From: Undibacterium umbellatum
GTDB taxonomy: Bacteria > Pseudomonadota > Gammaproteobacteria > Burkholderiales > Burkholderiaceae_D
Direction: 5' to 3'
Length of the DNA: 64,000 nt
NCBI RefSeq assembly: GCF_014284125.1
Contig: NZ_JACOFX010000002.1
Location: 248,001-312,000 of the forward strand
Shown piece by piece: positions 1 through 8,390 of the stretch. The stretch's first letter is position 1. Each line of letters starts with the position of its first letter. The position numbers and the translations under genes are program-made. Below the pieces are notes generated by a model, which saw nothing but the letters and a program-made list of their open reading frames with translations, searched no databases and was not told the origin of the DNA.

Positions 1-2009
1 TGACAGATGATTATCATGTCAGGGCCGTGGGCGTAGACGCCGTTTTTCCTGAACCTGATGGCAGTTCCGGGCTGGATGTTTTGGAAGACCTGGCAAAGAA
101 GGAACTAAAAGATGATCAACACTTTCTGAATCAAATGGGCGGTCTTAGGACGCAACTGAATTTCGATGATCGTTTGGCGAAAACTTTGAATGGACGCCCC
201 ATCGTACTTGGTTTCGCTTTGTCAAATGAGCTTGATGATCTCTCCAAAGGCTTATTGCCCAATCCGGCCTTTACCGATGCAGAACTCGGTGGCCGCCACC
301 TTGAATCAGCTCTGTATACCAAGTACACAAGCAATCTTCCGGTCTTGCAAAGAGCGGCTATCGCAGGTGGCTTCTTTAATCCGTCTCCTGATTCTGATGG
401 TGTCATTCGTCGTATACCTTTGCTGGCAAAATTCGGAACCGGCTACTACGAATCGCTTTCCCTGGCCACAGCCAGAGTCGCACTCAATGCCAGTAAAGTG
501 AAACCAGTTTTCCTGCAGTCGGATGGTGTGAATTCCCAAAGTTATTTGAATGAATATGGCAGTATCGAAGCAATCAAACTCAATTCTTCTCCTAATCTCA
601 CCGTTCCTTTAGAGCCTCTGCTAACTGCATTGATACAGTACAAGAGCAAGGGTGGCCCGCGCGGTGGTGGCTTTGTCTATGTGTCCGCCGCCGATGTGCT
701 AAAGAAAAATCTGCCCGAAAACAAGCTGGCGAATAAAATTATCCTGATAGGTACGACATCTGCAGGTTTGAAGGATTTGCGTACAGCACCTGTGGGCCTG
801 GACTTTCCCGGAGTGGAGATGCATGCCAATGTGATTGCTTCGATACTCGACGGTGACTTCAAACAGCGACCGGATACCAGCCGTGCATTTGAAGTGATGC
901 AGATTATCTTATTGGGATTGCTGTTGACATTTGCATTGACCAGATTCAAGGCGCTGGCGGCCATCTTCTTTACTTCGCTCACTTATATCGCTGTTATTAG
1001 TTTCAATTACTGGATGTACCAGTCCTTTAATCTGGTACTGCCACTCGCGTCTGCACTGTTGTTGATATCCGCCTTGTTCGTCTTTAACCTCGCATGGGGT
1101 TATCTGGTTGAATCCAGAAAACTGCGCGGTGTAGTCAGACGTTTCGGTGAATATGTCGCACCTGAACTGGTTGCCGTCATGGCAGAGGAGCCTGACAGCT
1201 ATACCATGGAAGGTGAAATTCGTGAGCTGACTGTGATGTTCTCCGACGTGCGTGGTTTCACGACTATTTCCGAAAGCATGAGTGCTGCGGACTTGCGAGA
1301 ATATATCAATATCTACCTGACCGCGATGTCAGAAGAAATACGTGGTAATCGCGGCACCCTGGATAAATACATAGGTGACTGCGTCATGGCTTTTTGGGGT
1401 GCACCCGTGCGTCTGGACGACCATGCAAGGCTTGCCGTGGCCAGCGCATTGAAAATGCAGACCATCGCGCAAGGCCTGAGTGAAGACTTTGTCAAGCGCG
1501 GCTGGCCTGAGCTGAAGATAGGAGTGGGCTTGAATACCGGTGAAGTGCGCGTAGGTGACATGGGTTCCAAGATCAGACTGGCTTATACAGTCATGGGTGA
1601 TGCGGTGAACCTGTCTTCACGCCTGGAAGGAATTACCAAGGCTTATGGGGTAGGCATCGTGGTTGGTGAGGCGACAAAAACTGCTGCGCCAGAATTTGCT
1701 TATCGTGAGCTGGACAGGGTCAGGGTCAAAGGCAAGACCAGGCCCATCTCCATCTTTGAACCTATTGCCAACATAACTAGCATCGACGATGCCCAGTCTG
1801 CCTTGTTGGAGCTCTGGCATCAGGCACTTGATGATTTCCGTGCCCAGCAATGGGATGCTGCCGAAAAATCTTTCCTGTCGTATCTGGAAGTCCGTGCAGA
1901 AGACCTGGCTGCCCAGGAATTTCTGGAACGTATCACCCACTATCGGCAGAACCCGCTGCCTGCTGACTGGGATGGCGTCGCCACCTTTGTTAGCAAGTTC
2001 AGCGAATAA
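1..2009 (+). CDS. CHASE2-domain adenylate/guanylate cyclase (5' truncated by window edge)
   Basis: Class III nucleotide cyclase that would make cAMP at the inner membrane in response to an extracytoplasmic signal. The reading frame is open to the window edge upstream of the first internal GTG at 27, and the residues there (HVRAVGVDAVFPEPD) are typical CHASE2 sequence, so the real start lies outside. The order is a periplasmic CHASE2 domain to about base 880, hydrophobic segments at about 900-1110, then the cyclase domain at about 1220-1770. Metal-binding Asp residues are visible in FSDVRGFT and DKYIGDCVMAFWG. The Lys of DKYIGD and the Asp of VMGDAVNLSSRLEG are the residues that favour ATP over GTP. 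The C-terminus (about 1790-2000) is a short TPR-like tail. It ends convergent with the BenE-type gene. Family assignment is secure; the signal is unknown. Confidence 0.93.
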   Translation, partial: TDDYHVRAVGVDAVFPEPDGSSGLDVLEDLAKKELKDDQHFLNQMGGLRTQLNFDDRLAKTLNGRPIVLGFALSNELDDLSKGLLPNPAFTDAELGGRHLESALYTKYTSNLPVLQRAAIAGGFFNPSPDSDGVIRRIPLLAKFGTGYYESLSLATARVALNASKVKPVFLQSDGVNSQSYLNEYGSIEAIKLNSSPNLTVPLEPLLTALIQYKSKGGPRGGGFVYVSAADVLKKNLPENKLANKIILIGTTSAGLKDLRTAPVGLDFPGVEMHANVIASILDGDFKQRPDTSRAFEVMQIILLGLLLTFALTRFKALAAIFFTSLTYIAVISFNYWMYQSFNLVLPLASALLLISALFVFNLAWGYLVESRKLRGVVRRFGEYVAPELVAVMAEEPDSYTMEGEIRELTVMFSDVRGFTTISESMSAADLREYINIYLTAMSEEIRGNRGTLDKYIGDCVMAFWGAPVRLDDHARLAVASALKMQTIAQGLSEDFVKRGWPELKIGVGLNTGEVRVGDMGSKIRLAYTVMGDAVNLSSRLEGITKAYGVGIVVGEATKTAAPEFAYRELDRVRVKGKTRPISIFEPIANITSIDDAQSALLELWHQALDDFRAQQWDAAEKSFLSYLEVRAEDLAAQEFLERITHYRQNPLPADWDGVATFVSKFSE

Positions 2010-2032
2010 GTGTAGCGAATAAGTCTAGCGCC

Positions 2033-3286
2033 TTATTTGGACTTTACCCGCAGCAGATAGTAACTGATAACGCCCAGGACTATGCCCCAGCAGGCAGAAC
2101 CCAGGCCCAGCAAACTGATATTCGATGCCGTGACGATAAAGGTGATCAGTGCAGCTTCACGTTCCGTCGTTTCCTGCATCGCATTCACCAGTCCATTCTG
2201 AATTGCACCCAGCAGCGCCAGACCAGCCACCGTGGTGACCAGTGCATGTGGCAAATGCAGGAATAGGGCAGTCAGGGAACCTGCAAAGCTACCTATCAAT
2301 AAATAAAATCCACCGCAGGCTACACCGGCAACCCAGCGTTTTTCTGGTTGCTGGTGCGCTTCTGGGCCTGTGCAAATCGCTGCAGTAATCGCCGCCAGAT
2401 TGACACCATGTGAGCCAAATGGTGCCAGCAATATACTGACAAAACCGGTAGCACTGACCAGCTTGCTGGTTGGCGCCTGTTCGTAACCCGCAGCGCGCAT
2501 GACAGCCACGCCCGGTACTTGCTGGCCAGTCAGACATAGCAGTGCCAATGGCAAGCCCAAGCTGATGATGGCGCTTAAAGAAAATTCAGGCGCTGTCCAG
2601 ACCGGCATCGTCAAACCCAGTTGCACCGCAATAGCTTGGCCTTGATTGCTGTCACCCCAGCCCAGAACACTCCAGAGCATGACACCACTCAGCAAGGTCA
2701 GGACGATGGCATAGCGGGCGCTGCGGCGCTTGAATATCAGGTAAGCCGCAAACATGGCAGTCACCAGCCAGGGTGCACCTGCCACCTCGCTGCGGGCATT
2801 GGCAAATACATCGACGCCAAAGCGAAACAGGATACCCGCCAGCATAGCCGCACACAGGCTCCTGGGTATTTTTCCCATCAGTTTTTCAAAGATTCCGGTA
2901 ACGCCTATCAGCCATATCGCTGCCGCCGCGACCAGGTAGGCACCTATGGCCTGGTGATAAGGCACAGTGGCCAGACCAGTCACCAGCAAGGCGGCACCCG
3001 GCGTGTTCCAGGCACAGATCACCGGTATCTTGTGTCGCCAGCTCATCCAGACACCCACCAGACCAGACCCTATGGAAATCGCCCATATCCATGAACTAGT
3101 CTGCGCAGTCGTGAGTTTTGCGCTTTGTGCTGCCTGCAAGACCAGCAGCATGGGCCCGGCATACGAGATCAGGACGGCAATTAACCCGGCCAGCACGGCA
3201 GGAAAAAAATCAGCCGCTGTGGCGGCAAAACCCGGCTTGATGGCATTTTCCGGGGCAAGGAGAGGGGTAGAGTGTGGTGTATTCAT
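2033..3286 (-). CDS. BenE family benzoate/H+ symporter-like transporter
   Basis: Integral inner-membrane protein of 417 aa with ten or more hydrophobic segments, matching the BenE/YdcO family of aromatic-acid proton symporters. Family-like stretches are ISYAGPMLLVLQAA and AWNTPGAALLVTG near the N-terminus and APFGSHGVNLAAITAAICTGPEAH in the C-terminal half. Length is normal for the family (about 390-420 aa). It is transcribed away from the MocR regulator at 3375 across an 88-bp gap that holds an inverted repeat, so that regulator is the likely controller. No aromatic-degradation genes lie nearby, so benzoate as substrate is only a family guess. Confidence 0.88.
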   Translation of the reverse strand: MNTPHSTPLLAPENAIKPGFAATAADFFPAVLAGLIAVLISYAGPMLLVLQAAQSAKLTTAQTSSWIWAISIGSGLVGVWMSWRHKIPVICAWNTPGAALLVTGLATVPYHQAIGAYLVAAAAIWLIGVTGIFEKLMGKIPRSLCAAMLAGILFRFGVDVFANARSEVAGAPWLVTAMFAAYLIFKRRSARYAIVLTLLSGVMLWSVLGWGDSNQGQAIAVQLGLTMPVWTAPEFSLSAIISLGLPLALLCLTGQQVPGVAVMRAAGYEQAPTSKLVSATGFVSILLAPFGSHGVNLAAITAAICTGPEAHQQPEKRWVAGVACGGFYLLIGSFAGSLTALFLHLPHALVTTVAGLALLGAIQNGLVNAMQETTEREAALITFIVTASNISLLGLGSACWGIVLGVISYYLLRVKSK

Positions 3287-3332
3287 GCGCCTAGTCTAGT
3301 TCAGTGCAGGCTGGCATTTACTTACAGTGTTG

Positions 3333-3354
3333 ATCTGTCTTATGCTATACAGAT
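3333..3354. promoter_or_regulatory. Inverted repeat between BenE-type transporter and MocR regulator
   Basis: ATCTGT at 3333-3338 and ACAGAT at 3349-3354 form perfect 6-bp arms with a 10-bp spacer. The site is centred in the short divergent intergenic region, so it is a reasonable candidate operator for the MocR protein. This is inferred from position and symmetry only. Confidence 0.45.
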
Positions 3355-3374
3355 TCACATTCAAGGTATCTGTT

Positions 3375-4811
3375 ATGCAGCACAGTTACAGGCAACTGGC
3401 CGACGCCATCGGTGCAGATATCCGGGCCAGCCGCTATCAGGTAGGGGAGCGGCTACCATCGGTGCGCCTGATTGCAGAGACGCATAATGTCAGTGTTTCA
3501 ACTGCGATACGCTGTTTTCGTTATCTGGAAAGCCAGGGACTGGTAGAAGCGCGCAACAAGTCTGGCATGTATGTCGCAGACTGGAAAGCCAGGCAAGCGA
3601 CAAGCACAGTTACACAGAAAAAAAGCAGTCAGGCAGCACCGGCAGTTGAGTACGACAAGCTCATGTCCCTGCAGCACAGGATGACTGAACTGTATTCACT
3701 GACGGCGCAACCCTTGCAGTTGGGTTTGCATCTGGCCAGCGCAGCGCCAGAATGGTATCCCTGTGAAGCCCTGGCAAAAATCGCCCAGCGCCTGCTGCGG
3801 CAAGACCCCATGTTAATTGGCGTCTATCCCGGCGGTACTGGTTTGCCAGCCTTGAAAACCAGCCTTATACACTGGCTGAAAAACGCGGGCATGGATTTAC
3901 AGGCCAACGATTTGCTCATCACCAATGGCAGCACAGAAGCCTTGAGTGTAGCCCTGCGTGCGGTTGCGCAGCCCGGTGATGCTGTCATTGTTGAGTCTCC
4001 CGTGTATTTTGGCTTGCTGCAAATGCTGGAGAACCTGGGCATCAAGGCCATAGAAATACCCTGCGTGCCAGGGCAAGGCATCAGCCTGGAAGCACTGGAA
4101 TATGCACTCGAACATCAGGGCACAGTACGCGCCGTCGTCGCCATGCCCAATTTCCAGAATCCCCTGGGTTGCGCCATGCCGGAGAAAAACAAGAAGCGCC
4201 TGCTGCGTCTGGCTGAACAATATGACCTGGCCTTGATAGAAGACGATGTTTTTGGCGACCTTTCGCATCAGCAGGAGAGACCACAAGCCATCAAGGCCTG
4301 GGATAAACAGGGCAGGGTGATTTATTGCGGCTCTTGCAGCAAAAGTCTGGCCCCGGCATTTCGCATAGGCTGGATCGCAGGAGGGCGTTATCAGGCCAGG
4401 ATCAATTCTTTAAAGCTTAGCGCCTCCTTGATCACGCCCTTGTTTGAACAGGCAGTATTGGCCGAGTTTATTCATTCGGGTGCCTTGCCTTCTCATTTGC
4501 GTAAATTGCGCGAACGCCTGGCGGCGAATATCCCGCTGGCGACTGCTGCCATAACACGATATTTCCCACTGGGTACGCAAGTCATCAGCCCTGCTGGCGG
4601 CTGGTGGCTATGGCTGGAATTGCCTGAACATGTGGATAGCCTGGCTTTGCTGCGTCGGGCAGTAGCGCAAGGCATTGCCTTTACGCCCGGCAGCCTGTTT
4701 TCTGGCTCCGGAAAATACGCAAATTATCTGCGCATGAATATAGGGCGACCCTGGGGGAGGGACATAGAGAAGGGGATTCAAGTGCTTGGAGAGCTCATCT
4801 CGGAAACATAA
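3375..4811 (+). CDS. MocR/PdxR-type GntR-family regulator with aminotransferase domain
   Basis: Transcriptional regulator of 478 aa that fuses an N-terminal GntR winged helix (about residues 5-70, with RLPSVRLIAETHNVSVSTAIRCFRYLESQGLVEARNKSG-type signature) to a fold-type I PLP aminotransferase domain (about 110-475). The PLP lysine is K323 in SCSKSLAPAFRIGW; ALIEDDVFGD and FTPGSLF are also typical of the family. The start at 3375 (MQHSYRQLAD) follows the AAGG-like box just upstream and begins the helix domain directly, so I prefer it to the ATG at 3327. MocR proteins usually act as PLP- or amino-compound-responsive regulators of a divergent gene, here the BenE-type transporter. Confidence 0.92.
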   Translation: MQHSYRQLADAIGADIRASRYQVGERLPSVRLIAETHNVSVSTAIRCFRYLESQGLVEARNKSGMYVADWKARQATSTVTQKKSSQAAPAVEYDKLMSLQHRMTELYSLTAQPLQLGLHLASAAPEWYPCEALAKIAQRLLRQDPMLIGVYPGGTGLPALKTSLIHWLKNAGMDLQANDLLITNGSTEALSVALRAVAQPGDAVIVESPVYFGLLQMLENLGIKAIEIPCVPGQGISLEALEYALEHQGTVRAVVAMPNFQNPLGCAMPEKNKKRLLRLAEQYDLALIEDDVFGDLSHQQERPQAIKAWDKQGRVIYCGSCSKSLAPAFRIGWIAGGRYQARINSLKLSASLITPLFEQAVLAEFIHSGALPSHLRKLRERLAANIPLATAAITRYFPLGTQVISPAGGWWLWLELPEHVDSLALLRRAVAQGIAFTPGSLFSGSGKYANYLRMNIGRPWGRDIEKGIQVLGELISET

Positions 4812-4855
4812 GAATTTGCTTGTCCGATCCGGGGATATTGATGATGTATTAAGAT

Positions 4856-5494
4856 TTATTTTTTGAGCCGGTCAAACAAATCCTGGGCTATCTTGTTTGC
4901 TTTCTCTGCATCTGCCGTTTTGTTTTTTGATCGGGAACGGCGATTTATAAGGGACATGAATTGCAGTTTCTGGAGACGGAATTTTTTTAAAACAATGGGA
5001 ATAATGCGCCAGGCAATGTACCCATCCAACGGTTTCACAGGAATTAAATTGATGACAAGGATAAGCAAGTTTGTACGTATCAATACATCAAATATCGGCG
5101 AGAGGAGGTATGTCAGAACAGGTGAATATAATTTGAGCAGATACTGAGTAGCAAGGGCAAAAACAAGCAGGCATAGTTGTCCAATGACACCGCCCCAGGC
5201 AATCAATATATCTTCAGTCTCGTAATAAGGTGTGTCATGCTGGCACTCGCCATGCATAACAAATAAGCGAATCGCATGCACTCTGGTTTTTGTATATCTT
5301 GCCGCAATTGCATGTCCAAGTTCATGCAGCAACAAAATAGTGGCAAAACAGAAAAAAGTCGGAACAACCCAGATAAGACTGGAACCTTGCAGTAAATACC
5401 ATGGGAACCAGAGCAAAATGGTCCAGTGCGCGTAGATTGGAATGCTCTTCCAATGTGCAAATTTCCAAAATCCAGATTCCATTTTCCGGCCCAT
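4856..5494 (-). CDS. M50 (site-2 protease-like) membrane metallopeptidase
   Basis: Membrane protein of 212 aa with four to five hydrophobic segments and a HELGH zinc motif (H57, E58, H61) inside a transmembrane helix. A later NLIPVKPLDGY motif (D157) matches the NPxPxxPLDG-type third metal-ligand element of M50 peptidases. It lacks PDZ domains, so it resembles the minimal SpoIVFB/S2P-like branch rather than RseP. The N-terminal stretch FAHWKSIPIYAHWTILLW is typical of minimal M50 proteins. No signalling partner is adjacent: the neighbour is a LysR gene in the same direction 19 bp upstream. The substrate is unknown. An alternative start is the ATG five codons in. Confidence 0.82.
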   Translation of the reverse strand: MGRKMESGFWKFAHWKSIPIYAHWTILLWFPWYLLQGSSLIWVVPTFFCFATILLLHELGHAIAARYTKTRVHAIRLFVMHGECQHDTPYYETEDILIAWGGVIGQLCLLVFALATQYLLKLYSPVLTYLLSPIFDVLIRTNLLILVINLIPVKPLDGYIAWRIIPIVLKKFRLQKLQFMSLINRRSRSKNKTADAEKANKIAQDLFDRLKK

Positions 5495-5512
5495 TTTAAT
5501 TGAGTCAGAATT

Positions 5513-6442
5513 CTACAACAACCCGGCTGAGCTTAGCGCGACATCCCATTCCGGCACAGGCTGATACTCTTCCACCAGAAAATCAATCAGCGCCCTCACC
5601 TTGGCGCTGACCTTGCGGGTAGCCGGGTAAAGCGCGGTAAAGTCATTCAAAGGCAAGTTCCAATCGGACAACACCGTTACCAGCCGACCTTCGAGTAAAT
5701 CACGCCATGCCAGAAAAGTCGTGTCATACACTATACCCAAACCACGCAGGGCAGCCTGGTGCAAGACCTTGCCATTGTTTGAGGCAAAGCCGGGTGTGAT
5801 ATCGACCGCCAGGGTTTCACCGTCCCGTTCAAAATGCCAGGTATTACCCTGGGTAAGATGGCTGAAATGCAGGCAGCGGTGCCGGTTCAATTCTGTCGGG
5901 TGTGCTGGCATGTCATGCTTTGCCAGATAAGCCGGGCTGGCGCAGAGCAGGCCGCGGCAAGGGGCCAGTCTGCGTGCATGCAAGCCGGGGCTGTCAGGTA
6001 TGCCACCTACCCGTATGCTGAGGTCAAAGCCATGCTTGAACGGGTCTAGCAGATTGTCATCCACATGCAGGGTAGGCTGAAGCATGGGGTGGAGCAGGGT
6101 AAAGCGTGCCAGGGCATCGGCCAGCCATTCGCTGCCAAAACTGCTGGGTGCCTGTATGCGTATGCCACCGGCCAGCTCATTGCCCGCCTGACTGACCACC
6201 AGCCGTGCCTGCCGCGCATGTTCCACACTGGCGCTGCAAGGCTCCAGATAAGCCTGGCCAAGTTCGGTCAGGCTGACTTCGCGGGTAGATCTGTGCAACA
6301 GGCGCGCGCCCAGTTCAGCTTCCAGTTGCATGATGTGCTTGCTAACCATGGCGCGGCTGATACCCAGATGCCGTCCGGCAGCGCTAAAGCTGCGTTGCCT
6401 TGCTACTTCGACAAAAATTTCCATTGCTTTTAACTGGTCCAT
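5513..6442 (-). CDS. LysR family transcriptional regulator
   Basis: 309-aa regulator with an N-terminal winged helix (MDQLKAMEIFVEVARQRSFSAAGRHLG, then RAMVSKHIMQLEAELGARLL) and a periplasmic-binding-type effector domain from about residue 90. It belongs to the common MDRLxAMxxFVxVVExGSFSAAA branch. It is divergent from the PhyH/epimerase pair starting at 6595 across 152 bp, the usual arrangement of a LysR protein and its target. The effector is not predictable. Confidence 0.93.
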   Translation of the reverse strand: MDQLKAMEIFVEVARQRSFSAAGRHLGISRAMVSKHIMQLEAELGARLLHRSTREVSLTELGQAYLEPCSASVEHARQARLVVSQAGNELAGGIRIQAPSSFGSEWLADALARFTLLHPMLQPTLHVDDNLLDPFKHGFDLSIRVGGIPDSPGLHARRLAPCRGLLCASPAYLAKHDMPAHPTELNRHRCLHFSHLTQGNTWHFERDGETLAVDITPGFASNNGKVLHQAALRGLGIVYDTTFLAWRDLLEGRLVTVLSDWNLPLNDFTALYPATRKVSAKVRALIDFLVEEYQPVPEWDVALSSAGLL

Positions 6443-6594
6443 TCAAGCATTGTCTTCATTTTGGATACAATCTGTCAACCATTGTTGGTATTGTGCGCTA
6501 CAAATAGAGTTCGCTACACTTGATGCATATCAAGCTAAAACCTCACTACAAGTGATTGCTTTTCGCTTCCCCGTATTTACATCCAGGAGTCATC

Positions 6595-7434
6595 ATGCTC
6601 AGCACAGAACAAATTGCACAGTTTCAGCAAGACGGTTATGTCATCGTCCCAAATTTCAAAAGCGCAGATGAAATCGCCGCCTTGCGCGAGCGTGCGGCCA
6701 AGATCGTCGATGAATTTGATCCAGCTTCCTCTAAAACCATCTTCACGACCAAAGAACAAGAAAAGAAGGTTGATCATTACTTTTTGAACTCTGCCAATAA
6801 CATCAGCTGTTTTTTTGAAGAAGAAGCCTTTGATGAGCAAGGCAATCTGCGTCAGGCCAAGTCTTTGTCCATCAACAAAATAGGCCATGCCATCCATGAT
6901 CTTGATCCAGTTTTCAGTACATTCTCGCGCGGTGCTGCGCTGGCAAAAGTGGCGGAACAACTGGGCTTGCAGAAGCCGCAGATTTATCAATCCATGTACA
7001 TCTTCAAGCAACCTGGCATAGGCGGCGAAGTGCGCTGGCACCAGGATGCGACTTATTTTGAAACTGATCCCGTCAGCGTCACCACCTTCTGGTTTGCGCT
7101 GGAAGATGCGACCCTGGAAAATGGTTGCCTGTGGGCAGAACCAGGTGGGCATCGCACACCCATGCGTGAACGCTTCGTGCGTGAAGGCGATCATGTAAGA
7201 GTAGAAAAACTCGACAGCATGCCCTGGCCTGATGACAGTACAGCCGTGCCGCTGGAAGTCAAGGCAGGCAGCCTGGTGTGCTTCCATGGCTTGCTGCCAC
7301 ATTACAGTGCACCGAATCGCTCGGCAGTCTCTCGCCATGCCTACACCTTGCATGTGACGGATGGAACGACCAATTATTCGCCACAAAACTGGATACAGCG
7401 CGATGCCAGTTTCCCGGTGCTTGGTTTTGTTTGA
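6595..7434 (+). CDS. Phytanoyl-CoA dioxygenase family (PhyH) Fe(II)/2-oxoglutarate oxygenase
   Basis: Probable non-haem iron, 2-oxoglutarate dependent dioxygenase of 279 aa. The start at 6595 is preceded by CAGGAG at a good distance; the upstream ATG at 6556 has no such box. The facial triad is readable: H149 and D151 in RWHQDATYF and a distal His in LLPHYSAPN (H236), followed by Arg residues for 2-oxoglutarate (R242 or R247). FHGLLPHYSAPNRS is typical of PhyH proteins of mammalian PHYHD1 type. The sugar-isomerase-like gene begins 7 bp downstream, so the two probably act on one small-molecule substrate. Identity of the substrate is unknown. Confidence 0.9.
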   Translation: MLSTEQIAQFQQDGYVIVPNFKSADEIAALRERAAKIVDEFDPASSKTIFTTKEQEKKVDHYFLNSANNISCFFEEEAFDEQGNLRQAKSLSINKIGHAIHDLDPVFSTFSRGAALAKVAEQLGLQKPQIYQSMYIFKQPGIGGEVRWHQDATYFETDPVSVTTFWFALEDATLENGCLWAEPGGHRTPMRERFVREGDHVRVEKLDSMPWPDDSTAVPLEVKAGSLVCFHGLLPHYSAPNRSAVSRHAYTLHVTDGTTNYSPQNWIQRDASFPVLGFV

Positions 7435-7441
7435 GTAGCCC

Positions 7442-8272
7442 ATGATGAAATCAGAATTATTGATCTTCGCCCCGCACTGGGGCAGTGCTCACCTGAGCCG
7501 TGAAATTTTCATTGGCAAGGTGCTGGAAGCCGGGTTTGATGGCATAGAAATGTCACTGCCCATGGATGTGGCTGAACGCGATGCCTGGACTAGCGCAATT
7601 GACTATGCAGGGCTTAAGCTTATCGCCCAGCAATGGGAAACTGTTTTTCACAGTGATTTTGCCGCGCACAAGCAAGCTCTGGGTGACTTGCTACGCAATG
7701 CTTGCGCGGCAAAACCCCTGTTCGTGAATACCCATACTGGCAAAGATTTTTACAGCCAGGCGCAAAATAATGAATTGCTGGATCTGGCTAACGAGATATC
7801 CGCTGACACCGGTGTCGCCATCGTTCATGAAATCCACCGCAGTCGCTTCAGTGGGCATCCCATGTTGCTCTTGCCTTATCTTGAGCAGCGCTCGCAACTG
7901 GCCTTGAATGCAGACCTCTCACACTGGTGCTGCGCCTGTGAATCCCTGCTTGAAGACCAGGCGCATATGCTGGAAAAAGTATTCCCTCATGTACGCCACA
8001 TCCATGCCCGCGTCGGCCATAGTCAGGGGCCGCAAGTCAATGATTTCCGCGCACCTGAACATGCAGCGGCCTTGAAACAACATCTGTCCTGGTGGGATGC
8101 CATCATCAGCCAGCAGCGTGCGTCAGGCAAACAGCAGATCACATTGACACCAGAGTTTGGACCATCACCTTATACGCAAAGCCTGCCTTACACAAATCAG
8201 GTCGTATCAGATGCCTGGGAATTGAATGTGGCGATGATGAAATTGCTGCGTGAACGCTATGCAGAGAAATGA
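7442..8272 (+). CDS. Sugar phosphate isomerase/epimerase-like TIM-barrel protein
   Basis: 276-aa protein of the xylose isomerase-like/AP endonuclease 2 TIM-barrel superfamily. Typical elements are EAGFDGIEMSLP near the N-terminus, VNTHTGKDF and VHEIHRSRFSGHP in the middle, and RHIHARVGHSQGPQVNDF and LTPEFGPSPYTQSLPY near the end, supplying the His/Glu/Asp metal ligands of these barrels. It is translationally close to the PhyH gene (7-bp gap) and probably co-transcribed. A near-identical piece of its 3' end reappears at 9536-9652. The exact reaction is unknown. Confidence 0.85.
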   Translation: MMKSELLIFAPHWGSAHLSREIFIGKVLEAGFDGIEMSLPMDVAERDAWTSAIDYAGLKLIAQQWETVFHSDFAAHKQALGDLLRNACAAKPLFVNTHTGKDFYSQAQNNELLDLANEISADTGVAIVHEIHRSRFSGHPMLLLPYLEQRSQLALNADLSHWCCACESLLEDQAHMLEKVFPHVRHIHARVGHSQGPQVNDFRAPEHAAALKQHLSWWDAIISQQRASGKQQITLTPEFGPSPYTQSLPYTNQVVSDAWELNVAMMKLLRERYAEK

Positions 8273-8280
8273 AAGCCCTG

Positions 8281-8306
8281 CTCCTGCTCTGACGCGCAGA
8301 CAGGAG
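8281..8306 (+). terminator. Hairpin after the epimerase gene
   Basis: CTCCTG and CAGGAG at the outside with TCTG/CAGA inside make a short interrupted stem immediately after the epimerase stop codon. A few Ts follow, but there is no strong T-run, so it may be only a weak terminator. Confidence 0.35.
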
Positions 8307-8390
8307 AGGTTTGATTGTCTTCGATTGTTTTTGTTGTAAGGTTTGCAAATTTTTATTTATACTATGCCCACATTAATTTAGGGCTAGTGC

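Noticed and set aside
1990..2030. Repeated AGCGAATAAG around the cyclase stop codon as a functional repeat
   Set aside because: Only two short copies, easily explained by slippage; no sign of a role.
6577..7443. 288-codon open frame antisense to the PhyH gene
   Set aside because: The PhyH facial triad is on the plus strand; the antisense frame is a shadow.
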